Shown piece by piece: positions 10,736 to 19,482 of a stretch of DNA of 64,000 nt. Position 1 is the stretch's first letter. Each line of letters begins with the position of its first letter. The DNA comes from Thinopyrum elongatum (Eukaryota > Streptophyta > Magnoliopsida > Poales > Poaceae). The notes below the pieces were generated by a model, which did not search any database, had not been told where the DNA came from, and worked only from the letters and a program-made list of their open reading frames with translations. The position numbers were made by a program, and so were the translations under genes. Where the stretch lies: the NCBI GenBank assembly GCA_011799875.1, contig CM022297.1, positions 523,617,362-523,681,361 on the forward strand, read 5' to 3'.

Positions 10736-12067
10736 GAAATGCCGCACTCACTAGCTATATAGTTATTTTAAGAGCACCATGTCGCTATCTACAAATAGTT
10801 AGTTACAAAGATTGGGATGCCATCACCAGAAAGCTGGTGCGTGTTGGCCATGCGATCCAGAATATATCTTACTTTTTGTATGAGAGAATAATATCAAAAA
10901 ATCTAGCTCCAACAATTTAGTGCACGACTTTGCCTATGATTTTTAAAAATAAACCAACAAAAAAATATCCGAAAAATGTATTTCTTTAATTCCAATGGAT
11001 GTGTGCCGCGGCTCATTGATTCTAAATTGTCCCTCCATTTTGGCAATTTGGGAATGTTAAAAGGCAACCTTTCTTGATACCATGCTCAATAAATAGAGTA
11101 GGGGGGGGGGGGGGGGATGATATGATAGCCAAGAACTAGGTAGTTTGTGTTTTCAGCACAAGCTATAACTTTTAAAAGTGAGATTATGTCAATGCAAATA
11201 AAACATATTTTGCGCCGAGTGTATGAAATTTATATTAATTTGACACAAAACACATGTGTACTTAATATATAGAGCTAGGATTGAACATGAATTTGTGGTC
11301 CGAGGCTATGTTAATTTGACACCATTGCAACAATTATGCTCCCTCCCTTAGCCTACAATGAGAGTTTACATTGTCTTGTGATTTATAGTCCGAGGCTATG
11401 TACTTATGCATAAGCAAATCATACAAATATTTTTTTATTTGAGGAATTAAACAAGTACAGTCAAAAATCCAGTGCTAATGTTGTCATTTCTCAGTTGAAT
11501 GGTTCTCGCTAGTTGAATGGTTTGTATCATATCTTAGATTGGATTATAGCATATATAACTCAGTTAATATGCGATCATATTAGACGGGTGAAGCCAATTT
11601 CTTGCGAAGTTAATGTGAGAAACTGAGATGCCGAATAGATGCTTATTGTATCTTATATATAATGGTCCTTGTTCTAGCAATAGTGCTTTTAACTGTTGTA
11701 TGTAGAATATGGTTCATTGAAAATTTGCATACAATAGCGAAAGCATATATAACACTAGACCGAAAAAAATAACAACTTCAGTGCGGGCTAATATGGAAGC
11801 GAATTTTGCAATTCAAGATACAATTGAGTGAAAAACAAGGTTCTGATTTCTGCATATGTAGTTGAAGGACTTGTGTGGTTTTAGATGTGCGCTTGTGTTT
11901 ATAACGACCTTCAACTGTTCTATACGAATTTCCAACGAATTTATATATGAAGAAGATACATGTCAGTAGAACTGTGATTGATGTGAGCTATTGACATTGA
12001 TCTATATGTTCTAAATTTTCTGTAAAATTTGAAATGGAACAATTATGACTTTTCTATCGTATTTTTT
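10736..12067. other. Intergenic, nothing recognised; poly-G tract at 11101-11116
   Basis: A/T-rich sequence without coding potential or visible transposon ends. The only notable feature is a 16-nt G run at 11101-11116. Confidence 0.4.
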
Positions 12068-12900
12068 GGAAAAAACTAACGTCCACACGTGTGGCATCTT
12101 GCACATTGCCCACACGCCTCCATTACCACTCATTTTGCCACGTGTGAACAGATGACATCAGCAGGAATCTTTTTGGTTTTCGGCTTAAAAATGTTTTATC
12201 TTCTAATTAAAAAATTGAATTAAAAATCCGTTTTCACCATTAAATCCGTCTCGACGAGATCTTCAAAACTAGACCCCATGTTGATATGTTTCGATGAAAA
12301 AAAAATTTGCCCAAAAGTTGCCATGATGTTTACACTGTAGTTGCCATAGTGCTTAAACTAAAATTGCCATGTGGCAATTTTAGTTTGTAGAGCATGGCAA
12401 TTTTAGTATTTTGATGATGGCAATTACAGTACTTTGACCATGAAAATTATTTTTTGTATGAACCATGGCAATTTTAAGTGCATGTATCATGGCAATTTTA
12501 GTTTATGGTTCATGGCAAGTCTAGTTTCTTAATTCCCCATTTTATAATATGTCAAAATTACTTTTAAATGTAGAAGAAAATAGCTGAAACATATCATAGC
12601 AACTTCAGTGTAAACACCCTGGCAATTCATGTGCAATAGACATGGCAACTTTTAACCCCAAAAAAATTTCATCGAAATATATTGATATGAGATCTAGTTT
12701 CGAAGATCGCGTCGCGAGGGATTTAATGGTGAAAACGGATCTTCAATCGGATTTTTCATTTAAGAGATAAAACATTTTAAAAACTGAAAATTCAAAAAGA
12801 TTCCCACATGCATGCATGCGGTGATGTGGCGCAGTCTGTGTGTTATAGGGCATGTGGGCGGGTTTCGCTTCCACCACACGTGTGGGCGTTAGCGTTGTCC
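12068..12900. mobile_element. MULE-like non-autonomous element with long inverted repeats
   Basis: An 833 bp unit whose ends form inverted repeats of about 300 bp (outer CTAACGTCCACACGTGTGG on the left, CCACACGTGTGGGCGTTAG on the right, then GTTTTCACCATTAAATC against its complement). TATTTTTT flanks both ends (12060-12067, 12901-12908), compatible with an 8-9 bp duplication as for Mutator-like or hAT elements. The centre holds several spaced copies of CATGGCAATTTTAG. No transposase is present. Confidence 0.7.
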
Positions 12901-13094
12901 TATTTTTTTGTCCACCCACATCTTATTTTCCTGCCGGCCCTGTCATGACAGGGATGCAACATTTTGTTGCTTACCTAGCCTGATGCATTGCTTCTGCTGT
13001 CAGCTGTCGACCGTCAGTAAAATTGGAAAAGCCGATGGGAATATATTTTCTGTGGGACACTGCGGCATACGTACACCAAAACACATACAGATTG

Positions 13095-14165
13095 TTCCTC
13101 CAATGCCATGGAAGTGTGGAAGTCTATGATCCACTTGAAGCGAACTAATGGAACAATAATTTGGTCCTAGAAAAAGAATGATATGTGTTCTTTTCAAATC
13201 AAATTAGCACCCTACTTCGGCCCTATCTCCTCCCGTCTCTAGGGCGCTAGCCAAATTTTGACAACCATGGCCAACCGAGAACATATGCCACATTTTAATG
13301 CAAAAAATCCACAAGATTGGTAGATTCTGGATTCATCTGACTACAACGCAATGACGGAATTGTTATCAGCACTGCCCAGCGAGGAGCTCAGGGTTAACAC
13401 TCGTCGCTCATCCGTACTACTACGTGAACTCGTCATGCACAAGATATCAGCTATGTCGGTCGACTTTTTAATTCTTGGCAGATAGATGGAGTATCTGTAG
13501 TTCTTGCTCGGTACGTAATAGGTGGTTAAAAAAAATAATGTTGCTGTTTTTTCACATATGGGGTGTAACTTTTGTGGTGAAATTCATGTGCGGGAGATGT
13601 CAGTGTACAATGCGTGGCCGAGTGCGATGAGCACCTTCTCCAGCAGTGGGTCTTTCGTATTAAATCTGGGCATGGGAAGTTGACCTAATGGCCTGAGCCC
13701 GGAAGACCAACATTCGGCCCGGACTAGGGCTCCAGTTTTCTACTTGAAGCATGGCCTGGAAGCCCGACAAAAGCATGAAATACCTAAAATCTAGGGATTC
13801 AATATAAAAACGCATAATAATGTGTGTATTTATATTCCTAAAATGGTTAAATTAATGTTTTAATAAGAATATCATTGTTTGTATTGTTGGCCATGCTAGG
13901 GATTTGAGTGTTGGTCTTTCTAAAGCTCGGCCTGATAAATGACTAAGTATTTTGTATCCATCGGCTCGGCGGCTGTAGGGATGAGATATCATGACTTTAG
14001 AAGATACTCCTATGAGATGATGGAAACAACGGGGGGCTCTATATTAGAGAATAATTACCTCTGCAAGAAAAAGACTATTCCACGATTGTCCTCTGTTCAG
14101 TTTTGTTTTTGTTTTTCTTATTTAGAAAAAGGAAAATATCTAAAAGAAATTCACAATGTGGAACG
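13095..14165. repeat. Unidentified ~0.9 kb dispersed repeat, copy 3 of 4, interrupted
   Basis: Contains CCATGGAAGTGTGGAAGTC, CTATGATCCACTTGAAGCGA, TTAGCACCCTACTTCGGCCC, GGAATTGTTATCA, GTGCGATGAGCACC, TTTGTATCCATCGGC, GAGATGATGGAAACAAC and ends at AAAGAAATTCACAATG, in the order of the other copies. A ~285 bp insertion separates GATGAGCACC from TTTGTATCC relative to copies 1 and 4. Confidence 0.55.
13662..13946. mobile_element. Possible small insertion inside repeat copy 3
   Basis: This 285 bp stretch is absent from the equivalent position of the other copies. GTATT occurs at both edges (13657-13661, 13947-13951), which may be a 5-bp target duplication. It contains inverted GGCCTGAGCCCGG / GCTCGGCCTGA-like words near its ends. 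Family unknown. Confidence 0.35.
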
Positions 14166-14663
14166 TGGTAACGGTTATTTTTTTTTTAGGATTGCTTCGA
14201 GACCTCATGCGCAATTGGAAAGTTGTCTTTGCTAATTGTCCAAGGGAGGCGAACGGAGCGGCTCGTGAGATTGCTAGCTTTTTTTTTTCCTTTCATAATC
14301 AGGACTGGTTGGGTTGATGAACACCCTAGATTTCTTTTGGGTACTCTTGTGGACAACATAACAACTTAGTCCCCCTTCCCCTCTCACAGTGTGCTTAGCA
14401 ACTTTAAATTATCCCATGTTGAGGTGAACGACTCGTGTAGCTCTGCAAAGCGATGTAACTTTTTTGTTTTTATCTGTGAGTTAATTTGATTGTGTCCATT
14501 TCAGTTTCGTTGGTATGTTGTACTTTCTTTATTTGAAATAATATATTCAGTTTATTTATAATAAATGAAAATTTGTATTTTTCATAAGAGATTCATTCAC
14601 TCGAATATTTAGCCACCACCCAAAATTTTAATTTGTGTCTTACACTAGAGTACATACAAGTAG

Positions 14664-14664
<1 letters not shown>

Positions 14665-14722
<58 letters not shown>
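14665..14722. repeat. (TA)29 microsatellite
   Basis: 58 bp of uninterrupted TA dinucleotides, directly at the left edge of the fourth copy of the dispersed repeat. Likely length-polymorphic. Confidence 0.95.
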
Positions 14723-14724
<2 letters not shown>

Positions 14725-14725
<1 letters not shown>

Positions 14726-15660
14726 AGTCTTCCGATTCCATGGGGTGTGGAAGCCTAAGATCCAATGAAAGAGCATAAATGGAATGATAAGTGGGTTCAT
14801 AACAGAAAACGCTACGCCTCCCTCTCGAATCAAATTGTCACCCAGCCCAACTTGGGCCTATCTCCTCCCATCTTCAGGGCTCCGGATTCTGACAGCCACG
14901 GCCAAGAATATATGCTACAAAAAAATCTATATGCAAAAGCACAAATGATAGGCAGATTCTTAATTTTGGCATGCAGTAGCGACAACGGAATCGTTATCAG
15001 GTCAGGGCTGTTGACGGTGATACATGCTACCTGATTTTTTGATTAAAAACAGTTGTAACAAACAGGCTTGAGAAGAAGCATATATTCTCCCAAAAGTTCA
15101 CCGGCTGGCCACTAGCTGCATCTGCATGTAGATAAGATATACAACTTGCGCATGTTAGAACCTTCAGCAGCATCAACGGAGCTGGTCAAAGGCAGGCTCC
15201 AGAATTATTGCAGGATGTCGATAGATAAATACAGTAGTAGCATTTTGGCTCAGTAGTGTCCAGCTCGAGGTGGCTCCACGAAGAATCTTGCTTGGTGAAC
15301 GTTGCTCTGTTTTGCACGTATGCATGAGCTAGCATAAATTTTGTGGGGAGAAAGGACAATCGTAGGCAGATTCTGCTGGCCACACGCCAAGGAGGGGGTG
15401 CGACGAGGATAAGCATCTACTGCCTGCCGTGGCAGATCTTTTGAATCGACCGACGGCTTCTGAGATAAGATTGATATATCGTGGCTTTTGGAGATACCAG
15501 ATGATGAAAACAACTGCCCTGATGATACATCATTGTCTTCAGGGCAACGTCGCCTCTGCCCAGACGATACATCATTTCGTTCAGACACTTTCGTCTCCTT
15601 CTCCTTCTTCTTTCTGATGAAACAAAAATAATCTAAAGGAAATTTACAAAATCCTTACCG
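14725..15660. repeat. Unidentified ~0.9 kb dispersed repeat, copy 4 of 4
   Basis: Begins CCATGGGGTGTGGAAGCC, then AGAGCATAAATGGAATGATA, CACCCAGCCCAACTTGGGCC, ACAGCCACGGCCAAGAA, GGAATCGTTATCA, AGCTGGTCAAAGGCAGGCTC, GGAGATACCAGATGATGAAA and ends CTAAAGGAAATTTACA. It is the closest to copy 2 in its first half and to copy 1 in its last part. Confidence 0.6.
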
Positions 15661-16861
15661 GAAGACATTCTCGCGGCCAGAGGTTATGAATAAAACAATG
15701 AAATTTTTTACATTCTTGTAAATGACAAAAAACTATCATTTGCGGTGAAATTTCCAGTGAACCTTTTTTAATTTTTTGGAAAGAATTTTTCGAGAAGGCT
15801 TAAACCATTGTCATTGTGGGAACACACATATCAAACTTTTATCAAACTGTGGGCTAGCCCAGTGCCGCCACCTAATCCGGCCTAGTTAGCTAGGACGTGG
15901 CGGGCCGGGCCGCTTTAATTTGTTTCCCTCTCTCTCCTTTCGAACCACCGTTCCCTCCCTTTCCCTCTTCGAGGAATTTCCTATTCTACGCTCACAATGT
16001 AGGATAGTACTGTCCACGTACAAATCGGGCACCTTGGGCAGACAAGGCCACTTATTATGATTCTATGCCTTCGGATGTTTTCTGACCATTTTTTAAAGTG
16101 GTTTTTCTGTTGATTTTTGTTTCTCTATTTCCATTGGGTATCTGCGATTTTCCGTTGGTCTTTCTTGAGTATTTTTCCTGGTTTTTCTGTCAAATCTTCT
16201 GTTTTGATGTTTTGAAATTTTCTAATGCAAGTGCTTTTTTTAATACATGAACACTCTTTTAATTCGGGTACATTTTTAAAAATTCTTGAATATATTTTGA
16301 AATTCATGAGCAATGACTGCCGAGTTGGCGAACATTTTATGACTACCGTTCAGATAGGCCCAGAATTAACGACAGCCAGAATTAAGTTCGTGCAGGAGCG
16401 TCGAACACATGTGATAGGATAAAACATGATGGAATTTTATTTTGTTGATTGGATTGTTTAGTTTCTCCACGCAAACTTTGCCAGGGCCAGGGCCTGGCCT
16501 CAGACACACTACTCAAATTCAGATTTCGTTCATGAAGTGGTTACGCCGCAAATCTCTGAACCGCAATTTAAATGTTGCATGCTTGATGAGCTCACTCTGC
16601 ACAATTAGTTGGAGATGCGTGCGTGTGTGCAGCTTTTTACAAGTTAGAAACACAGTCACAGACCAAAGCTCTGGTGTTTCCCCGCCTGCTGGCTCAGACA
16701 CAATTTGGTCACTAGAGAAACAGACAATGCACTGAGTTGAGACAAACCAAAACTTTGGCACAGGTCATGGATCACTGTCAGCGCCGAATGCAACCCATCA
16801 TGTTTTCTTCAGAGAGAAGAGCAAGGCCGTAAGGCTCGTGCAAGAGTGTACAACACAAGTA
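15661..16861. other. Intergenic, nothing recognised
   Basis: Mixed-composition sequence without conserved ORF. A short GC-rich, pyrimidine-rich part (15890-15965) could be a relic promoter. The right part approaches the 3' side of the ubiquitin-like gene. Confidence 0.35.
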
Positions 16862-16919
16862 CTCCCTCTGTGAACTTATATATTGATCTAAAAAGTCCAA
16901 TAAAAGTTTACAGAGAGAG
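16862..16919. mobile_element. Short Stowaway MITE derivative
   Basis: 58 bp from CTCCCTCTGTGAACTT to AAGTTTACAGAGAGAG, inverted ends, flanked by TA on both sides (16860-16861, 16920-16921). Ends are the Stowaway consensus; it is shorter than typical copies, so an internal deletion is likely. Confidence 0.8.
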
Positions 16920-16939
16920 TATCAGAATAGGATTTGTGA

Positions 16940-17100
16940 TTCGATTGCCTTCTTGGTGCGTAAATGGCGCGCAGAACGGCAAAACAGATCATTCGCACTG
17001 TATTTGCTTTACTGGACATAGAAATAGATTAGACAGAAAAAAAAAAAGACGAGTTTCACATCACTGGCAGAAAAACAAACATGCTGCATTTTGGCTTCTT
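16940..17100. repeat. Direct repeat, copy downstream of the ubiquitin-like gene
   Basis: Words such as GCGTAAATGGCGCGCA, CAGATCATTCG, ATTTGCTTTACTG, GATTAGACAG, GAGTTTCACATCA and AACAAACATG occur here and, in the same order, at 18040-18190 on the other side of the gene. The copy here lies in the 3' untranslated or flanking part of the minus-strand gene. Confidence 0.7.
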
Positions 17101-17174
17101 AAGTAGAGCCCAGACAATGCAATGCTGTCTTTCAGATCCTCAGGGCCAGCTCCTGAAACATCCTAGGCTAAGTG

Positions 17175-17915
17175 TCACATTAGTTCTACCTCTGCCGAGT
17201 CTGGGCTCTCGCTACCATCACCAAAAGCAGACGACTCAGGAAGGCGAAGCCGCAGAACGAGGTAGCGCTCTGTCTCCTCAATGGTGCGCCAGTTCTCCAG
17301 CGCCGCCCCGCCTTCACCCCAGGAAAGGCACTGCTGCTCCGTGGGGATGCCCAGCTCGACATAGATCTTGTCCTTGACATCGCCGACAGACTCCGAGGAC
17401 ATGGCACAATACCTGATGATGGTCCTGCCCGTCGCCGTCCTCACCCAGATGTGCCTCCTGTCCTTCAGCCTCCAGGGGCGCAGCGCAAGACGAACGGTGG
17501 AATTGTTCTGGACGTCGTAGTCGGCCAAGGTGCGGGCTTCCTCCAGCTCCCTCCCGGCAAACATGATGCGCTGCATTCCTGGGACATATCCAGTCTCATC
17601 GAACATCTTCGCCTTCACGCTGTATATGGTATCTGCATTCTCAACCTCGACAGTCTTGGTCATCACACCCGGCGTCTTGACAAAGATATGCATCCCTCGG
17701 AAGACGAGCTCAAGGGTGGACCTCTCCTTGATGTTGTAGTCCTTGAGGGTGCGGCCGCCCACCAGCTCCTCATTCTCAAATATGAGTCTCTGGTGGCCTG
17801 CAGGGATGCCCTCCTTGTCTTCAATCTTGGACTTCACATTGTAGATCGTATCTGATTTTGCGACCTCTCTGAGAGTGATGGTCTCGCCATTTATGAACTT
17901 GACGAAGATCTTCAT
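17175..17915 (-). CDS. Divergent protein of three ubiquitin-like domains
   Basis: 246 aa. The ATG at 17915-17913 is chosen over an upstream in-frame ATG because GCAG directly precedes it, the 5'-UTR intron acceptor position typical of plant polyubiquitin genes. Domain 1 (about 1-74) keeps KIFVK at the start, KEGIP and QRLIF; domain 2 (75-147) starts MHIFVK and has [20 protein letters not shown]; domain 3 (148-246) is weak ([12 protein letters not shown]) and ends in an acidic tail. Against ubiquitin, domain 1 has Glu at positions 11, 48 and 63 where ubiquitin has Lys, and the junction to domain 2 reads VFRG-M, with one Gly instead of Gly-Gly. Cleavage into monomers and K48/K63 chain building are therefore unlikely. 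It may act as an uncleaved ubiquitin-fold scaffold or be a decaying polyubiquitin copy; the frame is fully open. Confidence 0.75.
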   Translation of the reverse strand: MKIFVKFINGETITLREVAKSDTIYNVKSKIEDKEGIPAGHQRLIFENEELVGGRTLKDYNIKERSTLELVFRGMHIFVKTPGVMTKTVEVENADTIYSVKAKMFDETGYVPGMQRIMFAGRELEEARTLADYDVQNNSTVRLALRPWRLKDRRHIWVRTATGRTIIRYCAMSSESVGDVKDKIYVELGIPTEQQCLSWGEGGAALENWRTIEETERYLVLRLRLPESSAFGDGSESPDSAEVELM

Positions 17916-17945
17916 CTGCAAAACAAGCAGTGAACAAGGACACAA
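17916..17945 (-). promoter_or_regulatory. 3' splice site of a probable 5'-UTR intron of the ubiquitin-like gene
   Basis: Reading the minus strand, a pyrimidine-rich stretch ending in GTTTTGCAG abuts the ATG of the ubiquitin-like frame. This arrangement (intron ending exactly at the start codon) is usual for plant polyubiquitin genes. The upstream exon and donor were not located with certainty. Confidence 0.5.
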
Positions 17946-18039
17946 AGCACAATTAGTGTCTCAGAAAGAAGACATCCATTAAAGCGACCCAAGTGAATGA
18001 TGCACCAACCCATATTAAGGAGTCATTTTGTTTTTGTCG

Positions 18040-18190
18040 ATTCGAATTGATTCTCGGTACGTAAACGGCGCACACAATCCAGATCATTCGAAAGCATTTG
18101 CTTTACTGTGCAGACAAATGGATTAGACGGCGAAAACATGAGTTTCACATCAGTGGCAGGAGAACAAACATGTTACAGGTTGGTTATTTA
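18040..18190. repeat. Direct repeat, copy upstream of the ubiquitin-like gene
   Basis: Matches 16940-17100 in order (GTACGTAAACGGCGCACA, CAGATCATTCG, GCATTTGCTTTACTG, GATTAGACGG, GAGTTTCACATCAGTGGCAG, AACAAACATG). Because its partner lies beyond the 3' end of the gene, this copy looks like the 3' flank of a second, lost gene copy. Confidence 0.65.
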
Positions 18191-18239
18191 GTTAAGCAGG
18201 GCGAAATGTGTTCCTTGCTGCTGTACTGGGTCCCATTCC

Positions 18240-18389
18240 TCGCGATGAACGACTTTCATTTAAGCCACCCAAGTGCATGATGCATCACCTCCCCCATGCT
18301 GAATGGTGATGCATCAGCCCTCCAAACTAATCCACAAAAACTAAAATACTACCTAATAAATGCATTCGAGGTCACACGTGATACGTAGG
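18240..18389. repeat. Partial unit of the ~1 kb tandem repeat, split by the Copia insertion
   Basis: TTTAAGCCACCCAAGTG, GATGCATCACCTCCCCCATG and CCTCCAAACTAATCCAC here are repeated almost exactly at 28920-29000. The Copia element is inserted at GTAGG (18385-18389), and the continuation GTACATGGACTCTAG follows at 27031. Confidence 0.75.
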
Positions 18390-18545
18390 TGTTGAATATA
18401 TTGTGTGCATGTATATTGTGTCTTAGGCCCACCTCCTAGTTCTCTCATATAGTTGAGGTTGTGGCCCTATCATGTACATCATATATACGTGCCCTATGCA
18501 CCGATCAATGCAATTGTGTTGCACGGCCTATTCTAGTCTTCTACA
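18390..18545 (+). repeat. 5' LTR of the Copia element
   Basis: Begins TGTTGAATATATTGTG and ends GTCTTCTACA. Followed immediately by the primer binding site. It includes a TATATA motif near 18483. Confidence 0.93.
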
Positions 18546-18849
18546 TGGTATCTATCGCAAGTCGTTCCTAGATCTAGCCGCCGCCGCGCCGCCATCGCCG
18601 CCGCCGCTTCTTCCACTCGCCGCCGCCACCCGCCGCCGCCGGTTCCTCCTCCGTTCGCCGCCGCCGCTGCTGGTCGTCGCCGCCCTCCCACCCAAAGCCG
18701 CCGCCACCCGCCGTCGCCGCCGCCGGTTCCCCCTCTTAGCCGCCGCCGCTCCTTCCCGCTTCCGCACCCCTCCCCACCACCCCCCAACCCGTGCCATCTC
18801 CCAACCCGCGCCGCACCCCCCAACCCGCGCCGCCCCCAAACCCTAGCCG

Positions 18850-19482
18850 CCCCACCCGCGCCGCGCCACCCCAATCCCTCCTTGCCGCGCCACGAGTTCC
18901 TCCTCCACCGTCTCCAACCCCTTCGCTGGTCCCGATGTCACCCTCGTCCGTGATATGAACATCCACGAGCGTGTTCCGGTGGTGCTTGATCAATCCGCCG
19001 CGTCTTACTCCCCTTGGAAGCGGTACTTCTCCTTGGTGTTTCGCGAGTACCTGCTCCACGGCCACGTCGATGGCACCGTGGACTCCAGCCTCATGATTCA
19101 CGACGAGGAGTGGATGATCCTCGATGCCACCATCATCCGCTGGTTCTACCTCACCATCTCCAAGGACCTCTTCCACACGGTGGTGGATGATGACGACAAC
19201 GCCTATGCCGTCTGGACCAAGCTCAACGGCCTCTTCACCGACAACAAACTGCAGCGCAAGGTCCTCCTCCACGGCGAGTTTTACGGGTGCCAGCAGCTTG
19301 ACTCGTCCATCGATGATTTTTGCATGCGCCTCAAAAAGCTTGCCGATGAGCTCCGCGATCTCGGCGAGACAGTCCGCAACGAGCTCCTCATCAGCACCCT
19401 CACCGCCGGTCTCAACGAGGACTTTGGGAACGCCGCCTCCAACCTCACCCTCATCCCGGAGCCTAACTTTGCCAAGGTGGTG
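18850..19482 (+). pseudogene. Copia gag, first part (UBN2-type domain)
   Basis: The frame containing the ATG at 18955 encodes YSPWKRYFSLVFREYLL, WTKLNGLFTDNK, DDFCMRLKKLADELRDLG and LTAGLNEDFG, the pattern of plant Copia Gag (UBN2/Retrotran_gag_2). The frame is open upstream into a Pro/Ala-rich leader, so the true start may lie before 18955. It stops at the solo LTR insertion (19483) and resumes in frame at 23241 with YLKLEEQRMK after removing one TGGTG duplication. Another shift occurs near 23385. Gag would form the particle packaging the RNA; this copy cannot make a full protein. Confidence 0.85.

Noticed and set aside
17916..17945. N-terminal extension of the ubiquitin-like protein (10 residues)
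   Set aside because: It lies in a probable intron: GCAG immediately precedes the ATG of the conserved MKIFVK start.
18472..18874. Long open frames on both strands in the CCGCCG-rich leader of the Copia element
   Set aside because: Pure trinucleotide-repeat translations (poly Pro/Arg/Gly); they follow from base composition and overlap the LTR and the gag leader.
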